Positions 45,850 through 56,676 of a stretch of DNA of 64,000 nucleotides are shown here, piece by piece. The notes beneath the pieces are model-generated. The model worked only from the letters and a program-made list of their open reading frames with translations. It did not search any database and was not told where the DNA came from. Position numbers and translations under genes: made by a program. Source of the stretch: Moniliophthora roreri. Lineage: Eukaryota > Basidiomycota > Agaricomycetes > Agaricales > Marasmiaceae. Location: positions 124,001-188,000 of the forward strand of contig LATX02000177.1 of the NCBI GenBank assembly GCA_001466705.2, written 5' to 3'. Position 1 is the first letter of the stretch. The number at the start of each line of letters is the position of its first letter.

Positions 45850-47932
45850 CACCTGCAAAAAGTACATACCATTATAATGGTGTTGCAACTGAATTATGAA
45901 GGTTACAAGGTAACATAATAAATTTATCTAGATTTTAAGTGTATTATAGCGTAGTTATAATATATTGAAATATTGTAACTACCTTATGACTCTCTTATGA
46001 CCACATTACAACTGCCTGGAACAATTATTAAACATTCTAGCCACATTACAACCACATTACAACCCACATAGAGTCATTACAACAAGTTAAAACCCCAGTA
46101 CATGCACATTATAACACAATTTCAAATATAAGTAAAGTTCTTAGTGCAACAGCATATAAGAACCCATGCAACATGACAATATAACAAGGCTTTAGTATTA
46201 GGTACACCTATTTATGTTTATAATGAAACTAATTTTTAGTTAATAAATAATAGGCCAGTGTGGGTAGAGTAAAATGTTGACTGATGGTCATCAGAGAGCC
46301 AGTTTTGCAACATGTGAGGCAACTACCTCAACTTCATGGCAGTCAAAGTGCTGCGGCATTGGCAAATTCCCATGCCTAACCCTTTGCCCAAACCACCACC
46401 ATCGACGAATGACATTGATGACAGCTCCTCTGTTTCCTCTCTGTCAAGCTCAAGAATCACTAATTCTGGTCTCAGCAAGGTCTACTACAATATTCAATGT
46501 CAATAACAGGCCCATTGGACACATAAAGGTATGTAAAGTTGAAAATGGCGCTAATACCATTCCCAGTCCTACTGGCTCACTAACCCAGATTTTACCCTGT
46601 GATAGGGATAGAGAATGTGAGAGAGATAGGGAGAAGGATCATGATCGTGAAAGAGAACATGAGAGGGAATGTAATAGAGAAAGGGACTGGGATTGGGTTA
46701 TCGACCAAAGAGACCCAAGAAGGCTGAAGCCTGAGCGTCTGAAGAGTGAGTGACCAGGCAAGTCCCCTTATTTCATCGTCTCAATCTATAATGACACTTT
46801 TTCATGAACCAAGACATCTTTTCACCCAATTCCATACCAGAATTACCTCCGCCTTTGTCTGGTGGCGTGCTACTGCTGTTATATCCAGGCCCACTGTTGG
46901 CCCAGGTCTTCCTCCTCCACCCTCTGCTATGCCTACTCATGGTCCACCTGTACCATATCCTCCTGCTGGCCCTGGTTCGGCTGCCACATTGCCCATGATG
47001 GATGTTCATCATGCTCATACTCAATCGCTCCCGCCAAGCCAAGCCCTTCAACCACAACATACTGGCAGGACATCTAGCAGTGGCGGCACTCAGATTCCAA
47101 TTAACACTCCAGCAAGAGGCCCAGAGTTCAAGAAAGGGGGCAATGACTGGTTCACAATATTCGATACAAATGTGAAGAAGGGCTTAGATGTCAGCTTAGT
47201 GCATACCCTCATGCACGAAAGGTGCATTCATTTGTCCTCATTGTGCATGCTTCGTCGTGGCCAGAGTCTTTCTGGTTGCTTCTATTTATTTTCCTTTTTA
47301 TTGATTTTGGACTTTATGGCAGTCATTCCCAGTCTGATTTCCAGAACCACATGCTAAATCATTTGGTTGACAGTGTTGTGTGTTGTGTTTGCTTTTCTGC
47401 AGATGGCAAGTATCTTGCTATGGGCTGTAACAGGACACCAAGACTGGTCAAAAGACTTGGTATGTCGAATTATCATTGGTGCTTTGTTGGTTGCTATCAG
47501 CAATTGTAGCGTTTTGGTTGATGAGGGTGCTGGCAAGACCAGTGACCTTTACATTCAAAGCATATGTTAGCTTGAAGCTGTAAGAATAGTACTTATCATT
47601 TGTTTGGAGTATCTGTATGGTGTATGCATGGTTCAATATAGGTTTTTGCATTTATATTTATGTATGCTATATGTGTGAGTGATTCTGATAAGGATTTGGT
47701 ACCTATTTACTGTCCAGTAGGGTTGTAATGTGGTTGTAACATTGTCTTTGGGTTGTAATGGTGTTGCAACTGATCATAATTATTATTGTATGTTACAACT
47801 ACATTATAACCATATTACAACTAGGTTACCATATCTGACTTGGCATATAATGGGGTCGCTAATGATTATGTATCTCATAATGCATTATAGGGGTTATAAC
47901 CCTATTATAATGTAATGTACTTTTTGCAGGTG
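45850..47932 (+). mobile_element. CACTA/Plavaka-like element, copy E2, carrying a TUP1 gene fragment
   Basis: It begins CACCTGCAAAAAGTAC and ends with its reverse complement, flanked by TC on both sides (45848-45849 and 47933-47934). Its two subterminal regions match those of E1 in inverted orientation, so E1 and E2 are the same family inserted in opposite directions. The interior shares the Ser/Pro-rich exon with E1 (46280-46510) and adds about 1 kb derived from the host TUP1 gene. It encodes no transposase. The arrangement resembles Pack-type elements that capture host gene pieces. Confidence 0.75.
46590..47450 (+). pseudogene. TUP1: Captured fragment of TUP1 corepressor gene
   Basis: Tup1 is the WD40 corepressor acting with Cyc8/Ssn6. 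The fragment covers its middle and the first WD repeat: an Arg/Asp/Glu-rich stretch ending [13 protein letters not shown] (about 46600-46745), a Pro-rich linker (about 46890-47060), [20 protein letters not shown] then HTLMHE (47137-47220), and SVVCCVCFSADGKYLAMGCN (47373-47435) after an intron of about 150 bp. The intron is retained with GT and AG ends, so capture was from DNA rather than from mRNA. The rest of the WD40 propeller and the Cyc8-binding N terminus are absent, so this cannot make a normal Tup1. Whether it is transcribed is unknown. The family call is strong at the WD start; the Arg/Glu stretch is assigned by position. Confidence 0.7.
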
Positions 47933-48071
47933 TCAAGGACATCCCTGGAGTGTTGCCAAGCTCCTCCCTGGATTACATGCCATCATCCCTGGAGCACACT
48001 CTCAAGGCACTGAAATGATGGGGCTGTGAAATGTGTCCAGACCTGTACTAAACAATAAATAATCCTCATGG

Positions 48072-48163
48072 GTACCTATGGCTCAGTGGTTGAGCATGGG
48101 CATCAGCTTTCTAGTATTCATAAGTTGGATGTGAATGTCTGGGTTCAAATCCTGGTGGGTACT
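48072..48163 (+). tRNA. tRNA-Leu(CAG)-like sequence, probably pseudogene or SINE head
   Basis: A cloverleaf can be drawn. The acceptor GTACCTA pairs with TGGGTAC over 7 bp. The D stem is GCTC/GAGC with A-box TGGCTCAGTGG. The anticodon loop ATCAGCT gives CAG. A long variable arm has a 5-bp stem (ATTCA/TGAAT), and the T arm is CTGGG-TTCAAAT-CCTGG. A long variable arm fits class II leucine tRNA. The anticodon stem has several G-T pairs and one mismatch. Position inside repeat DNA makes a functional gene doubtful. Confidence 0.45.
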
Positions 48164-48210
48164 ATAATATTCCTCGATGGGTCAATTTTTTCTTGATGTC
48201 AGGGGCTTCT

Positions 48211-48418
48211 CTGATAGGTGAGCATCAGAGAAGTTGACCTGACAATCTGGTTCAAACTGACTATTTACTGTCACTCTGATAACTCGGCATCTAATAGGTG
48301 AGTGTCAGAGAAGTCAATCTGACAATCCAGTTCAGACTGACTATTCAGCATCACTCTGATAAGTCAGCATCTGATAGGTGAGTGTCGGAGAAGTCAACCT
48401 GACAATCTGGTTCAAACA
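48211..48418. repeat. 80-bp tandem repeat, about 2.6 copies
   Basis: Units containing CTGATAGGTGAGTGTCAGAG start at 48211, 48291 and 48371, an exact 80-bp period, with a few substitutions per unit. The array starts 47 bp after the tRNA-Leu-like sequence and could be the tail of the same element. Confidence 0.85.
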
Positions 48419-49929
48419 AGGGACTGTCTACTTGACAATCCAGCAGACAAGAAATTGAACTAAAAACCTGGCTACCCTGGGGGATCTATCGAGTATGTTA
48501 ACAAATTGGATAACAATCACATATATTCTGCTTTGGAATTGCTGTCTTTGGAATTGCTGTCTTATAAGTGTAATAATCAATAATAATCATATGAGAAAAC
48601 AGCCATCTGATAAGCTTGTGCACTCCAGAGGACTCAATGGCGACTAAATAGATGGTTTACCACAAAACTCACATTGTCTAATAAGAAGAATACATCATCT
48701 GTTGACTTGCCCTGGTGATTCCTGGTGTTTACAGATTCAGAAATATTGAATAGAGGATAGTCTGCTTTTTGACTTACTGGTCAGAGACTAAATTGCTCCA
48801 GGGACAGTGCGCTGCATTTACAGGTGAAGAGGTACTGTAGATGAAAGTTGTGTTGATCAAATCTCAAGATTTCCACATTAGGTTAGCTGCTCATGTGGAG
48901 TGAGCCAGAAACTAAGTGATGTGTCTGCCCATCTTGCAAGAGGTCTTGATGAACATTGCTTGTCCAACTGCACCTGACTATCAAGGTGCAGTTTCAGTGC
49001 TCTGAATGATGCACATAGGCTTCAGTGTTTATGATTTTCAGTACCTCTATTGTTGTTGATAATTAATTGTAGTTCAATCCTCCTGAGTACTCTGGATAAT
49101 GTGCCTAGGTATAAGGTTCCGTGTTTATGATTTTCAATACCGCTACTGTCCTTGATAATTAATTGCAGCTCAATCCTCCCAGTTATTAAAAGCATCTCTC
49201 TGCCTTAGTGTCATTTGCTTCCCAATACCCCTATATCCCACACTCGGAGTACTATGGCATCTGAAGCAGTACAGCCACCATCTGTCAATTCAGATCTTTA
49301 CTGACATTATCACAGATGAAGATCTATCATCAGTGCTGGCACCGATATTGCAAAGCAGTTGGACAGTTTTGCCAAGGTGCATGCTATGTCATCTAAACTG
49401 TCCTTTAACCTCACACATCTGTAGTTGTAAAAGCTTGACATAAAGCTGCCCTAGCTAGCAAGGAAAATTGGCCTCCTGACTCTTTTCAGCAAGAATGTAC
49501 CTTCTTGAAGAAAATGAAGTGTATTGTCTGCATGTTATGACACACCGCAACAAAAATGAGGTGCTACAACTGCTGGATTTCATTACTTCTCAAGCACTGC
49601 TCAGTTACAGAGTTGATTGTCACTTATCTCAAGCATGAGTACGCTGTTTTGTGGGCAATACTGGAAAAGTCAGAGGAGGCACTCCTGTTTGTGATTGCAA
49701 ATATGTAGACTGGAATAAAATAGGTGTTTGAATGAAACAGCATGTTCCAAATTGAACCTCAGTCTCAAGTTGATAATTCAGAACGGCAGTGTCAACCATA
49801 GCACTGCTGAGGGAACAACCTTTGTCCTGTTGCTTTGCTTTGGCTGCTTTGACAAAATAACATTGGGTATTTTAGCATCATATTCACTTTTGGGATTCAA
49901 AATTATACAATGAAATACATAAGCTACTT
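48419..49929. other. Repeat-rich spacer, no gene
   Basis: No open frame resembles a family. A 96-bp direct duplication with GTGTTTATGATTTTCA at 49025 and 49121 is visible, diverged. CpG is nearly absent, as in the rest of this half. Confidence 0.5.
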
Positions 49930-52900
49930 TCACTTTCCTTTCCATTTCTGGGTCCCACTCTGTTTTCCCATGTTAGCTGCAGCTGACTGCGTAACACCTT
50001 CTTCTGGTATATAGACCGCTGCCACTCTCCTTCTTTGGGTAGGTTGTGTAGATTGAACATCTTCTGGTTGTTGTTGATGCTTTGCAGGTCTACCCAGACC
50101 GTCTAAGAAGTTCATTAGCATGGATATGCACACTAACAATCATGAGTGTTACCTTTTTCACTGCCTAACAAATCCTTTTTGTGCTTCAGAGCCTGCTTCT
50201 TTGTGAAAGACCCTTCAACATTGGGTTCTTGCTCTGAACAATACATCATAAGATTGCTGTCAATCAGAAAAAATGGTTACTCGCCATGGGCAACTTCAGG
50301 GCCAGAAGGGACTAGAGGAAGGTTAGCACAATGATCAACTCAACATTGGTAATCACACCATACCGTTCAGTGATGATGATTCATTTGGTGTCTTGTTCCC
50401 TATCCTCATTGGATTCTGTGCTATATTCTCCTTAGGTTGTGCTGAGTTGGTCGGAAAGGCAGAGTTGGTCAGAGAGGCAGAGTTGTTTGGAGAGGCAGAG
50501 TTGTTTGGAGAGGCAGAGTTGTTTGGAGAGGCAGAGTTGGTTGGAGAGGCAGAGTTGGTTGGAGAGGTGGAGTTGGTTGGAGAGGCAAAGTTGGTTGGAG
50601 AGGCAAAGTTAGTTGGAGAGGCAAAGTTGGTTGGAGAGGTGGAGATGGTCACTGCAATCTGTGCCAGTCTCTTCTGGAGTTGTGCTGAGTTGGATGGAGC
50701 AGCAGACATAGTCATTGCATTCTGCATAAGAATCTCTTTGGGTTGTGCTGAGTTGGATGAGGTGGCAGAGGTAGCCACTGCTGCAACATTTGCTAGAGTC
50801 ATGAGTGCTGATGCAGTGGTATTTAGTGGTCTATGACTGAAGCCAGTCACTGGAGTGATTGAAGGAGGACAGCTGGCTGGCAGCTGGTTGAATCTCGAAG
50901 CTGGTGTGATCATAGGTAGTGACAGTACAGGGTTATATCCATTTGATGGGTGACTTGAGTCTGGCAGACCTGCAGATGAGTCAGATTTCAATGAAGCCTT
51001 GGACACCCAGTCTTGCATACCTGTAAGGGTAGATCCCAAACCTTGCTGATCATAACCAGTGTTGAAGCCATGGAACAGATCATCTTGTCCACCATAGTAT
51101 CCATTCCCATTGTTGTGGAAGCCATTGAACCCGAAGTTGTAACCAGATGCGTTCACTTGCTTGCAATCAGCCAGATTATGTGGACACAAGCCAAATAACC
51201 ACATACCATTAAAGAAATCGCTGTTGTAATTGGCTTGGATAGTTTGGCCTTGATCTATATCAATATAACTGTCAATAATCAAACCACAAATAGTAGTGTA
51301 GAGCACAAACCTTGGGAGTTGGGAAGAAACAGACTGCAAGACCCTCATTCATCTCATTGGACAGCTCTAATGACCCATTGGTGAGCTGTTGCAGATCTCA
51401 AGACATTGTGAGAAGCATATCCATATTGTCCTTCCTGGATAGACTACCAATTGGTTGAGTAATTGGTTGAGACATTGGTTGACTGGTTGTCAGGTTGCAT
51501 GTCAATGCTGGAGAGACTGTGATTTGTGGTTGGAAAGGGTTGATAGATGTGGATGGGATGCCCAAAGCACCTGGTAGAAATGCAAACTAAGTCAGTTTGA
51601 GGCTAGAAACAGAGGTAGAAGGTCTTACCATTTACTGCTGTCGTTGTTGAAGAAGACATGGCAGAAGTGGCTGTGGTGAGCTGACTCAGTGTCACCATCT
51701 GGCCTGTACCTGGAATAGGATCAACTGCTCCATCGACAGTGCCTCTGGACTGTACCACTCTAGTGTCACAAGTTGCTTTGGCTTATAATACCATGAAGTG
51801 AGTCCATTAGGCTTTTGGTGAGATCATTTAACTTACAGAAGAGTTTTCCTGCCCAATCACTGTATAACTCATGAACTGCCAGATATCGCTTTGGATCAAA
51901 CTTATCAAGTGAAATATTGCACACTGTGTTGGGTACAATGCTAGTAACACTACAAAGTACACAACTAGAGTTCAATGGTATATCATCACATTCAAACCAC
52001 AACACACCTCTCCACCTCAATCTCCCCAGATACTCTCAGACCCACAAGTACAAGGGTCACAGACACACTGAAGTGCAGTGCCAATGCATCGGCCAAAGCA
52101 GGAACCTAAGAATCAACGTGAGTAATACTTAATGCCATTTGGAGAAAAAAAGACTTACATACTACCTGCATAGCCTTGTCCCAACACCTGAAAGCAAGAA
52201 AACAGTCAGAACAGTGAATGGACAAGTTAGAGTACAACATACGCTGCATACTTGACAGCACTTGCAGCTGATTCTGTTTGACTTCCATACTCCTTCTGCC
52301 ACTGATCATATGTGTTCTCAAGCTCCTTCTGCAAATCTTCCTTGAAGCTATTGCTTTAAGATTCATAGACTTCTTGGCTAATATGATTAGCCTCGACAAT
52401 CCAGGTAGCATTTGGATCAAGCTTCTTCAAGATTGGCCATTGCTTATTGATGACAGGCCAAACTAGTGTCTTGAAATGAACAGACTGAAAGTATTGGAGC
52501 TTGGTGAGTCAGTGAGGCTGCTTGAGTGATAATTCAGAGACTTTTGAAAGAATTTTGTTGATGCTGGAGACATCATACTTCTTGCTAAGCCATTGGTTTT
52601 GGGCCCATTCTCCCACTTTCTGTAAAGAGATTGCCGAGGCGCATAAGCTACTCATTTTCAATGGCTTGACAATGTTGATGTACCTTATAGATCAAGTTCC
52701 AGAATGCCTTCCTATGATCCCTCTCTGCCTCCTGCCCAGCAACTGGGTACAAGTCAATTGGCCTGGGAGTGCAATCATGGCCTGGCTCAGGAAGCTTGTT
52801 CTGCTCTACATTAAAGCCAAACTTGTCGATAAAACGTGAGGTAACATGCTCATAATAGGCAACATGGTCAGTGTGAAAGAGTGGCTCTTCCTTGAGGAGT

Positions 52901-53000
52901 ATCTGCTCCTTCAGACCCTGTGCCCAGGACTTGCGGCCACATCCAACTTGCTTGGTAATGCTTGACACATCCCCAGTGCCATTAGACTTGGTCCTACATT
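49930..53000 (-). pseudogene. Transposon-associated agaricomycete protein, GRKSWA type, decayed
   Basis: Reading the minus strand: GCGRKSWAQG and a YYEHVT...KFGFNV block (52968-52690), KVGEWAQNQWLSKKYDV (about 52620-52560), VNKQWP-type and ATWIVEANHIS blocks (about 52490-52380), SNSFKEDLQKELENTYDQWQ (about 52360-52290), and LADALALHFSVSVTLVLVG (about 52090-52040) followed by GEIEVE and FDPKRYLAVHELYSDWAGK. This block order matches, from memory, a large unnamed agaricomycete family that accompanies DNA transposons. A low-complexity Ser/Thr/Asn C terminus follows (51348-50353), then short exons to 49930. An in-frame TAA near 52370 and unclear splice sites indicate decay. I do not know the family's biochemical role. 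Confidence 0.5.
50442..50649. repeat. 18-bp coding minisatellite, about 11 units
   Basis: Units like GAGAGGCAGAGTTGGTTG repeat in register with the minus-strand reading frame and encode ASPTNS or ASPNNS on that strand. Unit changes are mostly single substitutions, several of them shared by adjacent units, suggesting recent expansion. The repeat is within the C-terminal part of the decayed transposon-associated gene. Confidence 0.9.
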
Positions 53001-54777
53001 GAAGGTGTGTCTTGGTCAGATCAGTACCAGCATAAGAGTGACTGATTGAACTTATTTTCGTGTTGCTTTGATATGAGTCTTCTTGCCCATGACTTGAGGT
53101 ATGACGGTAGAAGTTATGAAGATTTATAGAATGATCTTTTGTCCTGGACAGATGATAGATCCACAGCGCTTTTACAGTTCTTTTAAATAGTGCTAGGCAC
53201 TAGAGATATTTGCAAAGCGAGCTGCTCTGGTCTGTTCGCCGTGATTTCTTCTGCATTTCGTATGTGGGAGCAAAGCGGAAACTCATCAATTAAATGCAGG
53301 TAGGATAGCAAAAACAGCCCAGGGGAGGATGTGGATCAGTGCTTGCAGTCAGACTAAAGTCTGGCAAATATATTCTGACCTTTTCATTTGTGGAAGCACC
53401 ATGTCAGTTGGTGCTGCAAGGTGAAACTTCTCACCCCTTCTTTCCTGTGTGTAATGCAGTTGATCATTTGCTTCTAGATGGTCCTTTTCAAGTTCCTCTT
53501 CGTGTTCAGATTTGTTCACAGAACTGTTCAGTCTACTTTCTTGTGTCAATCTAGTGTGGCGCTAACTCATTTCTGTAAATTTCTACCTTATCCCTCTCTC
53601 ATTCCCTTTATAGGTTTCCATGGCACATGTGAGAGTCATGGTAGCAGCAAAATATACTTAATACACATCCGCACACATAATTCGACCCTTATGTTTGAGG
53701 AACACTCTGACTTTAGCTGCCATTCTGACTCTTTCATTTTTGGCATGATCTGACTAGATAGTCTAATCTACTCAGCCTTCCAATATACTGCTATTCTGCT
53801 TGGTTTGCTCCCAGTGGCTATTGAACAGTTTAGGCTAAATGTTGGAAGTATCTTGCTTGCAAATGTATTACACCCTATATTCATATACAGAAACTTATTC
53901 TCTATGTGTCTTTATGAAGCCAAACACAATCAATCTCATCTACTATATGTGTAATGTCTGCTTCAATATCATAATGTGGGGCCTGCAGCTTGCACAAGCA
54001 GAATGTTCAACCAAGAGACAAGTCATGGTCAATAGACTTGATATATGATGGAGGCATTACTTGATGCATGTGTTCAGCTGCTGCTGTGATGCTCATGAAC
54101 CCCAGGAAATGATCTGCCTCAAAGGCATCATTGGCAAGAATTCTGAGAGACCTCCCACTGTATTCTTCCTGTGTAATAGAAGTGGTGAAGATCTCCCATA
54201 GACATATATCATCTAGTCTTCCAGTGACTTGCAGTGCTTTAACTGCCAGATGGTAGATCGCCTTCCTGAGTTGCTATGAGGCCATCAATCCAGGCATGAC
54301 CTGTTACACTGGGTAAAGGACTGACCTCTTTTCATAGTACTTCTTTGTGTTCATTCAGGACATTATTACAGGCTTCAGGCCATTCATGACAGAATTGCAC
54401 ATAGATGTAGTTGATTCCTGCCACAGGTCGCCAGTTCCATGCAAACTCATAAAGGTCAATGAAGAGCAGCTTGTCCAACCAAGCTATGTGATGACAGCTG
54501 AGTGGCCTAACATGTCCTGGCTTCTGTACTTGGTGGCCCTAGGTAACTGAGAAATCAATTAATAAACATAATAGGTAATGATGTAGAGAATGCGGCATAC
54601 AGGGATGCTCTTAGACACACTACCACTTGCTTTGGTTGATTTCCTTCCAGTCTAGCTGGTATTTGAGTCTAAACAACTTGAGATGGTATTTGTCTACTTT
54701 ACCTTGCAACCTGAGCTGACAGTACACTATGCAAGACAGGTTTCAGCTAGAGTGTGTTTAACTGTGCTGGAAATGTA
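53001..54777. other. No gene recognised
   Basis: Short frames only. The stretch just left of 54778 is the insertion site of the Tc1/mariner-like element. CpG-poor sequence continues. Confidence 0.45.
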
Positions 54778-56340
54778 CAGTTGTGGACAATCAAAGCCAA
54801 CCAAGTTGACTGTAAGCGAACTAGAGTTTTTTGGGCCAAAATAATATCAGGACCAAACTCAGAGAGGCTGAAAACGTCGAAAAAACCACCTCTGAAGTTT
54901 TTCCCATGGGTTTTTCATGGATGCCAAAATTTTTGGTATTTTCAATGACTATCTAACAGGGTATCTATGAGTTCAGAACTGCCTCGAGCACCATGTAAGC
55001 TGATGCCGATACAGTACGGTGTCCACGCTGCTTCTTGACAGCCCAAGCCGCTGCCTTTCCAGTCAAGCCCTTCCGGTAAGCATCCATAAACCGCCATGAC
55101 TGATTGACAAATCTCCGTATGACCTCTGTTGGACAAGCATCCAGGCACTCAAGCATGGCATCCTTGGCCTCTTGGAAGTTCTTCTTAGGGATTTCCTGGT
55201 AACGGTACTTGACCCAGCCCCAGTACTAGTAAATAATAATAATATCAGTAATAATATGCAGCTTTATGAGATGACTCACCATTTCTATTGGGTTCAGTTC
55301 ACAGTGGAACTTTGGTAAAAAGATACAATAATGTCCTGCCTGCTCAATCTTGATTTCTAGAAGTGATTTTTGATTCGTAAAGTCATCTTGTTTACTGAGT
55401 AGTCGTGCCATGCAACAATTTTCATTCTCAAAAGGACAGACTGGCTTGCATTTAGCACGCATCTTCTTGACATTGAATCCCTGTTCTTCAAGTACCTGCT
55501 GCAGTCTCTTAGCTTTCCCAGTTTCCATCGTCATCTTCTGTGCCTTCCCACGAAATCGGGGATCAGGGTTAGAGTCTGGAATAATGGTGTCTTTCTGTTT
55601 TCGCTGCGCACCGCCATTTGACTTGTTCATGTCGAATGCACGAAGGGCATCTGGTCCCAAGGCAGCATGAGCAGAGGACTGGTCAAAGACAAATAATGCC
55701 TGACAGTCTGGGTGTGCCTCCTCAAATACTTTAATTGCCTTGTCAATCTGCTTCAGCAGCTGTTCGTGATCCCACCATGCATCTCCATTAGACCCCAGAT
55801 CACCGTGTCTCTCAGCCAATTCAATAAGGTCCTTCTCTGCAGAGATGTCTTTGAGATCCGAATCAACATTCTCGCTGTCAACTTGTGCCTTCTTGATGCA
55901 CCCTTCATCATCAGTTGAAACTGGGAAGAAAGGCCTCTTTTGATTGCGCAAACCACTGATATTGCATCCCCTGTGCTTTTTCTTCACTAGTCGTCCACCC
56001 TTGTTCTTGCCTTTGGACATGAGTTCGAAGAGAGCAGGAATTTTAGGCTCAATTATGTAATGAATGACTTGATAGAATTCTACGATATTTGGGGATCAAA
56101 TTCTACTTTACAAAAAGAGTCGATAGGAATATTTTCAGGTTTTTAGCGATTTTTTTATCTGGATGCTAAAATTTTGGCCTTCAACAAACCTTATACGTGA
56201 CTTTCCGGGCAAACAGCTTGTAGGATTTCCTTCAAAATTGGTGCAGAACATGTCCTTGATGAGTTCGTTCAATTGCATGCATCATCAGAGTGTGAAAAAG
56301 GTGTCCCCAAAACTTGGTTGGCTTTGATTGTCCGTGACTG
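54778..56340 (-). mobile_element. Tc1/mariner-like element, 1563 bp, with TA target duplication
   Basis: Inverted ends share CAGT and GGACAATCAAAGCCAACC (about 31 bp, few mismatches), and the dinucleotide TA directly flanks both (54776-54777 and 56341-56342), as in the IS630/Tc1/mariner superfamily. It contains a single gene, a truncated transposase on the minus strand (54965-56020). Matching subterminal sequence near both ends extends beyond the core TIR. Confidence 0.85.
54965..56020 (-). CDS. Truncated DDE transposase of the Tc1/mariner-like element
   Basis: Two exons (56020-55280 and 55225-54965; 54-nt intron) join to 333 residues. The second half matches the agaricomycete DDE transposase family: WWDHEQLLKQIDKAIKVFEE, FDQSSAH with the second catalytic Asp at about 113, CPFENENCCMARLLSKQDDF, LPKFHCELNPIEM with the catalytic Glu at about 246, YWGWVKYRYQEIPKK, and WRFMDAYRKGLTGKAAAWAV. 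Relatives have several hundred more N-terminal residues with DNA-binding helices and the first catalytic Asp; here these are replaced by a short basic and acidic leader (MSKGKNKGG...). The catalytic triad is thus incomplete, and the usual FDNSSAH reads FDQSSAH. The frame is otherwise open, so the element looks like a fairly young internal-deletion derivative that would need a partner transposase. Confidence 0.75.
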
Positions 56341-56676
56341 TACCTGGGTGCACAAAATAGGAGAGAAAGATGACTGGGATCTCAAATTGTGATGACTTTG
56401 GAGAGAGTGGGAGCACAGAACTCGATCACTTGGAGGGACTGATATTGGCATGGGGAAAGGTACGACAGTAGGAAATGAGTCTGCATCTAGATGATTATAT
56501 ATGTGTTAGTCTTTTTTGAATTGAAATAGGGAGTAGACATATTGAATTAGTGTGGTTGAACACAAATGACTGTGACATAGCTGAGCAGATCCTGATCCTT
56601 TGGTATCACCCTCACGATTGAAGTTTTGAACTTGAGGTGAAGACATTGAATGATCTAGGCCAACTACAACAAGCTA

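Noticed and set aside
48211..48418. CRISPR-like direct repeats
   Set aside because: The repeats are contiguous 80-bp tandem units without spacers, and the genome is eukaryotic.
50393..50836. Plus-strand frame with repeated VGEAEL units
   Set aside because: It is the antisense of the 18-bp minisatellite; the minus strand carries the better-supported gene.
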